From an uncultured Lachnospiraceae bacterium (lineage in GTDB: Bacteria; Bacillota; Clostridia; Lachnospirales; Lachnospiraceae), in the NCBI GenBank assembly GCA_902797785.1, contig CADBUD010000126.1, positions 1 through 21,139 on the forward strand: a stretch of 21,139 nt of DNA. The letters run 5' to 3'. A program made the translations under genes and the position numbers. The notes beneath the pieces are model-generated. The model saw only the letters and a list, made by a program, of their open reading frames with translations. It searched no databases and was not told the DNA's origin. This document shows positions 15,778 to 21,139 of the stretch, in pieces. Each line of letters starts with the position of its first letter. The first letter of the stretch is position 1.

Positions 15778-16905
15778 CTATAGGATTTCCTGTAAGATCC
15801 GCTCTGTCGCATGACCGTCACACTGCTCTAAGTATTTCCTGACGAACGCCTGATAACGCTGTTCCCCGATCTGGTAATCCTGTGCCTTGATACATCGGAG
15901 CAATTCTTCCTTTTTTTGGATCTGCTTTCCCGGAAGCTCGTCCAGGGATAGATAAAATCCTCTCTCATTTTGGTACTGTGAAAGATCCGGCAGATAAAAC
16001 AGCATCGGCTTTCCCGTCAGGGCAAAGTCAAAAATTACAGAAGAATAGTCTGTCACCAAAAGATCGATCACCGGATAGAGCTGTTCCGTTTTGATTTCAC
16101 AGTTGGAAATCTTTTTCTGCTTCTCCGAGTGGGGATGCAGTTTGATCAGAACGATCCACTCCTTAGAAAGCTGTTCCTTCAGCCATAAAATTTCTGAAAG
16201 ACCAATCACCCCTGCTTCCGTGGCACTTTTTCGAAATGTCGGCGCCCACAAGAGAATCTTTTTTCCTTTTGCCTCTGGATATTGTTCATAGAACTGTGTT
16301 TTACAGGTTTCAATGAAATCCTCCTGAAAATAACGATCTGTCCTGGCAACTCCTAAAGCCTTCACCCGTTCCCGAGGGATATGAAAGGCTTCCGCATAAA
16401 TTTTCTCACAGGCTTTTGAACTGACTGCTACGAGATCAAAATTCTTGAACATATTCTGGTTTTTCATCCATCCCAGATCATCCTCTGCATCATACCCGAA
16501 TTTTTTGAATGCCCCACAGGCATGCCAAAGCTGTACGACCCGGGTCGCCTTTCGTTTTTTCACTGAAATCGCCGGCAGATAATAATCACACAGGATTACG
16601 GTTTCCGCCGTCGCATAGTGGCGCATAAACCGGGAAATCTCACGAAGGCTTTCGAAAAAACTGATGGTCTTAAAATCGTGGATCAAGGTTATGACCGGAT
16701 ATCCCCTCTGCTTTAGCATTTTATAGAGTGGCTTCATCTCTTCCGGAAGGCTCTCATGATGCGCATCTGCAAATACGATTTTTTTTGAATCCACTTTAGG
16801 ATAGCGAAGGCAGTAAACCCGGAACAGCAGAGGGAACAAAAGAGATTTTGACGCCTCTTTTAACCCATTTCTGATTTTTGTCTTTATACTGGAACGACCC
16901 ATCAT
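15778..16905 (-). CDS. TagF/TarL-type CDP-polyol phosphotransferase (second stand-alone copy)
   Basis: This 375-residue single-domain enzyme belongs to the CDP-glycerol glycerophosphotransferase family (PF04464). Its motifs are QLWHACG (125-131), ARTDRYF (187-193), APTFR (221-225), KLHP (255-258), TDYSS (285-289), ERGFY (314-318) and CDGHAT (362-367). The two histidines in WHACG and HP match positions known to be needed for activity in studied TagF proteins. An N-terminal basic and hydrophobic segment (about 11-35) probably holds it to the inner membrane face. It starts directly after the upstream stop codon. Two adjacent ATGs are possible: AGGGG is only 3 nt from the first (16,905) but 6 nt from the second (16,902), so the real protein may lack one Met. 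Its size suits a primase or a short-chain polymerase, but polymer length and substrate are not visible. Confidence 0.88.
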   Translation of the reverse strand: MMGRSSIKTKIRNGLKEASKSLLFPLLFRVYCLRYPKVDSKKIVFADAHHESLPEEMKPLYKMLKQRGYPVITLIHDFKTISFFESLREISRFMRHYATAETVILCDYYLPAISVKKRKATRVVQLWHACGAFKKFGYDAEDDLGWMKNQNMFKNFDLVAVSSKACEKIYAEAFHIPRERVKALGVARTDRYFQEDFIETCKTQFYEQYPEAKGKKILLWAPTFRKSATEAGVIGLSEILWLKEQLSKEWIVLIKLHPHSEKQKKISNCEIKTEQLYPVIDLLVTDYSSVIFDFALTGKPMLFYLPDLSQYQNERGFYLSLDELPGKQIQKKEELLRCIKAQDYQIGEQRYQAFVRKYLEQCDGHATERILQEIL

Positions 16906-18090
16906 TTACCCCTTTGTCATCTCACTAATAATTCTTTTTGTTGCGTTTCCATCACAGGATGCCATAAAACTCTGACGGAATTTTTTTACTTTTTCGATAG
17001 CTTCTTGTCTTATGGTCTCATTCTCCTGCAGCTGATGTATTTCTTCTGCAGCCTCTTTGGTAGTGCTTACGATTCTGCCCGGAACAAACTCTTTGTAGTT
17101 GTAATAAAATCCTCTTTCATCATAATACTGATTCAGATCATAGGCAAAGAACAAAATCGGACGTTCAAAAAGAGAATAGTCGAACATGACAGAGGAATAA
17201 TCGGTGATCAACAGATCGGCGACGCAAAGAAGCTCTTCTACAGAGAATTCTTCCTCACAAAATACAAAGTCCTCCAACCCCTTTGGTGGGACTAAGGAAG
17301 AGCGAACAAAAGGATGGCGTTTCTCAATAAAGAGATACTCCGTTCCCAGCTCCCGGTAAAGCAGCTCATAATCCAGCTCCACCGGACTTTCCGCATTGAT
17401 TCTCTCTTTTCGGAAGGTCGGGGCATAGAGAATCACCTTTTTTCCCTTAGGATAGCGCTGGAAAAAGCGCTGTTTTGTCTTTTCTATAAACTCCGAATCA
17501 AAATACCGGTCGGTCCGGCTGATTCCTAATGGCTCTATTTTTTCGATTGGGATTCCAAAGGCCTCTGCATATGCCCACGCCACGGTCTTGCTGCTGACGG
17601 TGACAAAGGTATAATTTTTGTGGTAAGGATATTTGATCATTTCCTCACGGCTCTCACCATATTCTGCATCTGCAATGCTGAAGCCCCATTTTTTAAATGC
17701 ACCGCAGGCGTGCCAGAGCTGAATGAGCTTGGAGCCCTTTCGCAGCTTGAACGCCCCCAATACATTACAGGAATCATTTAAAAAGAGATAGGCTGCATCT
17801 GAGATTTCCCATAGCAGCCGAAAGCATCTCCCGTAATAACCCAGGTCATTTTTTTTATATTTTAGGAAAAAGACCACAGGTACAATACTTTGCTCCTGAT
17901 TTGTGATATCCCTGTGAGCTTTTTCCAGTTCATTCCATATTTCTTTAAAATTACTGCTCAGCTCCAAGCCTTGCAGCTCGATAAATACAGCCTTTTCCTT
18001 CCGCTTCCGCAGCGCTCCCAGATGATAGCACAAGGGAAATAAAATCTTATAAAGAAGGAACTTGGCTCCTTTTTTTATTGAACTTTTCAT
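16906..18090 (-). CDS. TagF/TarL-type CDP-polyol phosphotransferase (first stand-alone copy)
   Basis: This 394-residue enzyme of the CDP-glycerol/ribitol phosphotransferase family (PF04464) lies directly downstream of tarJ, which suggests CDP-ribitol as donor. The motifs are complete: QLWHACG (124-130), SRTDRYF (191-197), APTFR (223-227), KRHP (257-260), TDYSS (296-300), ERGFYY (325-330) and CDGNAT (379-384). An N-terminal membrane-binding segment (about 8-28) resembles that of the next gene, and the two are likely paralogues that act in sequence, for example as primase and polymerase. The ribosome binding site is weak: AGGAA lies 12 nt before the ATG, so expression may depend on readthrough coupling with tarJ (gap 26 nt). 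Use of glycerol instead of ribitol remains possible. Confidence 0.88.
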   Translation of the reverse strand: MKSSIKKGAKFLLYKILFPLCYHLGALRKRKEKAVFIELQGLELSSNFKEIWNELEKAHRDITNQEQSIVPVVFFLKYKKNDLGYYGRCFRLLWEISDAAYLFLNDSCNVLGAFKLRKGSKLIQLWHACGAFKKWGFSIADAEYGESREEMIKYPYHKNYTFVTVSSKTVAWAYAEAFGIPIEKIEPLGISRTDRYFDSEFIEKTKQRFFQRYPKGKKVILYAPTFRKERINAESPVELDYELLYRELGTEYLFIEKRHPFVRSSLVPPKGLEDFVFCEEEFSVEELLCVADLLITDYSSVMFDYSLFERPILFFAYDLNQYYDERGFYYNYKEFVPGRIVSTTKEAAEEIHQLQENETIRQEAIEKVKKFRQSFMASCDGNATKRIISEMTKG

Positions 18091-18116
18091 GATCTTGTAC
18101 AGTTCCTAACCAGTTA

Positions 18117-19136
18117 CTATTGTTCCCAAAGCATCACAGTCTTTCCAAATGCTTTTCGGATGTCCTGCTCAAATGCTTCTGTCATGTCTGCAATAGAATG
18201 AATCCGGATCACATTTCCGATCAGATTCTGCAGACTTCCAACGAGCTCCTTATGTTCGGAAAACAGCTGTACTGTTTTTTCAAAATCCGCCTTTCCACTC
18301 CGGCTGCTGCCAAAAAGACGCAATCCCTTCTCCAGTACCATCCTGGTATTGATCGGAACCGGATTTTCTGAAACTCCCAAAAGAGAGATGGTTCCCTCCG
18401 GCTCAATAAAATCAATGATCTGATCTATTGCTGCCTGAGAGCCATTACTGCCCACACATTCAAAGGCATGGTCGATCGACAGATCCTTCGGAACATTTTT
18501 TACAATGAAAGTGTCCTCTGCAAAGGCAAAATCTGCCAGCTTTTCTTCATTCATTCCAAAGATATACAGCTTTGCTTCCGGAAACATGGTATGGAATAAC
18601 AGCGCTGTGATATAGCCCAGATTTCCATCGCCCCAGATTCCGATCCGGCCGCGTCTTTTGTGGGCAATGCGATCAAAACGGCTGATGGCATGAACACTGA
18701 CCGAAATCAGCTCCGTAAACGCCATGACCTTTTTATCCACTCCGTGCGGCAGTGGAATCACGCGATCCGCATCCATCTGAACGTAGTCCTGCATGAATCC
18801 GTCAAATCCGCTTGCCCTGAATTTGCTGGAACGAAGATAATTCTCGGCAATGATCTCATCCTCTGCCGTAGGGGTATTCGGAATCATCACGACTAAAGTT
18901 CCCGGAGCAAGGGTACCGCTCTCATCATAGACGACTTCTCCTATTGCCTCATGGATCAACGCCATCGGAAGCTTTTTTTCCAATACCTCTTCCGGACGTT
19001 TTCCCTGATAATATCTCTGATCCGCCTGACAAATCGATAAATGCGTCGGGCGGACAATCACATCTTTCAGACTGATTTCTGAAAACTCTACTTCAAATCT
19101 TCTCGGTGCTACTAAACGATATACTGCATTTAACAT
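18117..19136 (-). CDS. tarJ: Ribulose-5-phosphate reductase (NADPH), TarJ type
   Basis: This 339-residue protein is a zinc-type medium-chain alcohol dehydrogenase. Candidate zinc ligands are C36 (SICQADQRYY), H62 with E63 (LIHEAIGE) and E142 (FTELISVSVHA). The nucleotide-binding turn is GDGNLG (169-174). It follows tarI by 27 nt, and the TarI-TarJ pair makes CDP-ribitol: TarJ reduces ribulose-5-phosphate to ribitol-5-phosphate and TarI activates it with CTP. Both are soluble cytoplasmic enzymes. GGAGG lies 6 nt before the ATG. A different sugar-alcohol dehydrogenase is possible from the fold alone, but the context with tarI and several TagF-type enzymes makes the ribitol role likely. Confidence 0.88.
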   Translation of the reverse strand: MLNAVYRLVAPRRFEVEFSEISLKDVIVRPTHLSICQADQRYYQGKRPEEVLEKKLPMALIHEAIGEVVYDESGTLAPGTLVVMIPNTPTAEDEIIAENYLRSSKFRASGFDGFMQDYVQMDADRVIPLPHGVDKKVMAFTELISVSVHAISRFDRIAHKRRGRIGIWGDGNLGYITALLFHTMFPEAKLYIFGMNEEKLADFAFAEDTFIVKNVPKDLSIDHAFECVGSNGSQAAIDQIIDFIEPEGTISLLGVSENPVPINTRMVLEKGLRLFGSSRSGKADFEKTVQLFSEHKELVGSLQNLIGNVIRIHSIADMTEAFEQDIRKAFGKTVMLWEQ

Positions 19137-19163
19137 TTTGCTCCTCCATACAGCAGGCAGAAC

Positions 19164-19871
19164 CTAATTTTTATCTTTAATCAGAGACTCTGCCACTCTC
19201 AGATCATATGGATATGTGATCTTTATGTTTGAGACCTCTCCCTGAACCAGATAGACCTTCTCGCCCTTAATAGCAAAAATCTTGGCCGCATCTGTCAGAA
19301 TCTCCTTTTCTTCTTCGGAAAGGCTTTCATAGAGCTCCTTGAGCCTGCTGGCGCAAAACGACTGCGGCGTCTGACCCTGATACATCTTGGAACGGTCGGG
19401 AATCTCACTGATGATCTTTCCATCCCGGCTCTCTACAATCGTGTCCGTTGCCGGAATCACCGTATCACACGCACCGTACTGACGGGCATAATAGACATTT
19501 TCCGAAATGATACGATGGGTGATGAACGGACGAACGGAATCATGTGTTACGATGATGGTCTCTTCATCCAGTCCGGTCTCCTGTTCAATATAGGCGATGG
19601 CATTCATGATGGTCTCATTTCTGCTCGCGCCTCCTTTTAATACAACAATATCCTCTGCTGTCCGGATATACTTTTTCAACAGGGTCTTGGTATAAGAGAC
19701 CCACTGCTCCGGACAGAGAACCAAAAGCTTTTCAATTTCCGGATGTACATACATTTTTTCCACCGTATGTACAATAATCGGTTTATTTCCAATCTGTAAA
19801 TACTGCTTTGGCTTTTCCGCATTTCCCATGCGGCTTCCAATTCCTCCTGCCAGAATCACTCCATAAACCAT
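19164..19871 (-). CDS. tarI: Ribitol-5-phosphate cytidylyltransferase, TarI type
   Basis: This 235-residue cytidylyltransferase of the IspD/TarI family has LAGGIGSRMG (7-16) for CTP binding, KPKQY (20-24), GGASRNETIMN (80-90), HDSVRPF (110-116), QTPQSF (167-172), TDAA (193-196) and a C-terminal NIKITYPYDL (215-224). The RNETIMN stretch is the form usual in TarI, whereas IspD usually has an R-x-x-S-V type sequence. Together with tarJ next door this favours CDP-ribitol synthesis over the isoprenoid pathway. AAGGAAG lies about 9 nt before the ATG, and the gap to the upstream GT2 gene is 5 nt. Confidence 0.9.
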   Translation of the reverse strand: MVYGVILAGGIGSRMGNAEKPKQYLQIGNKPIIVHTVEKMYVHPEIEKLLVLCPEQWVSYTKTLLKKYIRTAEDIVVLKGGASRNETIMNAIAYIEQETGLDEETIIVTHDSVRPFITHRIISENVYYARQYGACDTVIPATDTIVESRDGKIISEIPDRSKMYQGQTPQSFCASRLKELYESLSEEEKEILTDAAKIFAIKGEKVYLVQGEVSNIKITYPYDLRVAESLIKDKN

Positions 19872-19876
19872 GATTT

Positions 19877-20983
19877 CTATCTTCCTTTCTGACTTTCCGG
19901 CAATCCTTTCACATTATTTTTTCTTTTCTGTGATGATTTTCCGGATTTTTTCCCATTTTCCTGTTCGTTCTTTGACAGTACAGGCAGTGTCTCTTGTTCT
20001 TTTTTTGGCACATCCTGCTCTGCCTTTTGATTTTTCTCCGTATCCTTATCGAAATCCAGCTTTCTCACATGATACTGGACATCCTCTAAAATCTTGCGGT
20101 TCGCAGAGATGATGTCGGAAAGAAGTCCAACGACAAAGGTCTGGAATCCTAAGAGCATCAGGGTACTGGATAAGATCAGCGACTGCATATGTCCTGTCCC
20201 GACGCCGTTGAAATAAAAGACAAGGAAACGGATTCCCAAAACAAAGCCCAGCAGGAAAATAATCCCACCGATCAGTGTGAAGGTCACGAGCGGCCGATAC
20301 ATCATGAAAGCACGAAGGATCGTCAGCATAGATTTTTTTACATATCCGAACATACTGCTGAACAACCGGGATGGTCTCAGCTCCGCATTGGTACGAATCG
20401 GAACGGACTCCATGGCGATCTTGCTCCGTCCGGCCTGAACAATTGTTTCGAGGGTATAGGTGTATTCATTGACTACATTTAACCGCATCGCCGCCTCCCG
20501 GCTATAGGCACGGAATCCACTTGGAGCATCCGGAATGTCTGATTTTGAAGCTCTTCTAACGACCCAGCTTCCAAAATGCTGAAGCTTTTTCTTTAATGGG
20601 GACCAGTGCGCGGTCTCGTCTACCGGACGGGCACCGATGACAATGTCGGTCTTTCCCTCCATGATTGGACGGACGATCTTTTCTATGTCATCTGCATTGT
20701 ACTGGTTATCTGCATCTGTGTTTACAATGATGTCTGCCCCATTGCGCAGACAGGCATCCAGACCTGCCATAAAGCCTTTGGCAAGACCTTTGTTTCGTTT
20801 TAGATCAACAACGTAATTCACGCCCCAGTCCTTTGCTACTTGAACGGTGTTATCTTTGCTTCCATCGTTAATGATCAGATATTCGATCTTGTCAATGCCT
20901 TCGATGTGCTTTGGGAGGGCATTTAGGGAGATCTCAAGGGTCTCTGCTTCATTGTAGCATGGAATCTGTATTATTAATTTCAT
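19877..20983 (-). CDS. Membrane-anchored GT2 glycosyltransferase (polyprenyl-phosphate type)
   Basis: This 368-residue protein opens the cluster. Its GT2 domain (1-225) shows IPCYNE (7-12), NDGS (39-42), a TDADNQ metal motif (89-94) and PSGFRAYSR (154-162), which fits dolichyl-phosphate-mannose synthase-like enzymes that load a sugar onto polyprenyl phosphate. Two membrane helices follow (about 234-258 and 267-288). The last 60 residues are a lysine-, glutamate- and glutamine-rich, apparently disordered tail that is longer than usual for the family. GGAGG lies 6 nt before the ATG, and a promoter with an extended -10 is just upstream. It could supply lipid-linked sugar to one of the GT-C proteins in the cluster. 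The sugar is not known. Confidence 0.88.
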   Translation of the reverse strand: MKLIIQIPCYNEAETLEISLNALPKHIEGIDKIEYLIINDGSKDNTVQVAKDWGVNYVVDLKRNKGLAKGFMAGLDACLRNGADIIVNTDADNQYNADDIEKIVRPIMEGKTDIVIGARPVDETAHWSPLKKKLQHFGSWVVRRASKSDIPDAPSGFRAYSREAAMRLNVVNEYTYTLETIVQAGRSKIAMESVPIRTNAELRPSRLFSSMFGYVKKSMLTILRAFMMYRPLVTFTLIGGIIFLLGFVLGIRFLVFYFNGVGTGHMQSLILSSTLMLLGFQTFVVGLLSDIISANRKILEDVQYHVRKLDFDKDTEKNQKAEQDVPKKEQETLPVLSKNEQENGKKSGKSSQKRKNNVKGLPESQKGR

Positions 20984-21031
20984 TTTTTTCCTCCAGATTT
21001 ATGCTTTCTGTTTTTTACACTTTTTCGTGAT

Positions 21032-21060
21032 ATTATATCATATTACAGATGAAAATTCAA
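21032..21060 (-). promoter_or_regulatory. Main promoter of the cluster (extended -10)
   Basis: On the minus strand, TTGAAT (21,055-21,060, four of six -35 bases) is followed after exactly 17 nt by TATAAT (21,032-21,037, perfect -10). A TG one base before the -10 box makes an extended -10 (TGATATAAT). Transcription should start near 21,025, giving a leader of about 40 nt to the first gene. No riboswitch or operator was recognised in this leader. Confidence 0.82.
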
Positions 21061-21093
21061 CATACTTTCCTCTGCCTGACATATTTATTAGTT

Positions 21094-21121
21094 ATGGGAA
21101 ACGAATTTATTCGTTTCCTAT
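21094..21121. repeat. Palindromic repeat, right copy of a pair flanking the cluster
   Basis: The arms 21,094-21,106 and 21,109-21,121 are complementary over 13 bp with one G-T wobble and a 2-nt loop. The core 21,097-21,116 is identical over 20 nt to 267-286 at the other end. It lies about 35 nt upstream of the main promoter's -35 box. It may end the preceding transcript, act as an operator or be a dispersed repeat; the sequence alone does not decide. Confidence 0.75.
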
Positions 21122-21139
21122 TGCGCCAAAACGCGAGGC

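Noticed and set aside
19164..19871. IspD of the isoprenoid (MEP) pathway
   Set aside because: The family is shared, but the RNETIMN stretch and direct linkage to tarJ and TagF-type genes favour TarI.

Overview
The window is a 20.7 kb block of 12 genes, all on the minus strand, so transcription runs from about 21,025 down to about 290. Moderate GC, strong AGGAGG-type ribosome binding sites, TTGACA/TATAAT promoters and a wall teichoic acid-type gene set point to a Firmicute. My impression is a gut Lachnospiraceae-like clostridium, but the sequence alone does not prove this. The locus looks like a cell-surface polymer cluster of the poly(ribitol-phosphate or glycerol-phosphate) type, with sugar tailoring.

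Layout in transcription order. A promoter with an extended -10 (21,032-21,060) precedes a membrane-tethered GT2 glycosyltransferase (19,877-20,983). Next come tarI (CTP:ribitol-5-phosphate cytidylyltransferase) and tarJ (ribulose-5-phosphate reductase), which together supply CDP-ribitol. They are followed by two stand-alone TagF/TarL-type polyol-phosphate transferases (16,906-18,090 and 15,778-16,905). A 941-residue fusion then carries a GT2 domain, a degenerate second GT2-like domain and a TagF-type domain (12,888-15,713). The next gene (11,852-12,886) encodes a protein that aligns with the TagF fold from end to end but has lost every signature motif.

A second, near-consensus promoter overlaps the end of that gene and drives a tightly packed, locally AT-rich cassette: a YfhO-type GT-C membrane protein, a CsbB/GtrB-type polyprenyl-phosphate glycosyltransferase, a DegT-type sugar aminotransferase and a hexapeptide-repeat acetyltransferase (6,294-11,798). 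Together these could build an N-acetylated amino sugar, load it on a lipid carrier and transfer it to the polymer outside the membrane. The cluster ends with a fourth intact TagF-type transferase with an N-terminal beta-rich domain (4,463-6,244), a GT-C-like membrane protein (2,577-4,460), an LPG-synthase-TM/YbhN-type membrane protein (1,599-2,561) and a polysaccharide pyruvyl transferase family protein (288-1,520).

Non-coding sequence is confined to the two ends. Positions 1-287 hold several nested inverted repeats. A 20-nt palindromic core occurs identically at both ends of the cluster (267-286 and 21,097-21,116). No tRNA, rRNA, CRISPR array, transposase or phage gene was seen. The most novel points are the motif-less TagF paralogue directly downstream of the GT2-TagF fusion, the degenerate middle domain of that fusion, and the separately promoted amino-sugar cassette.
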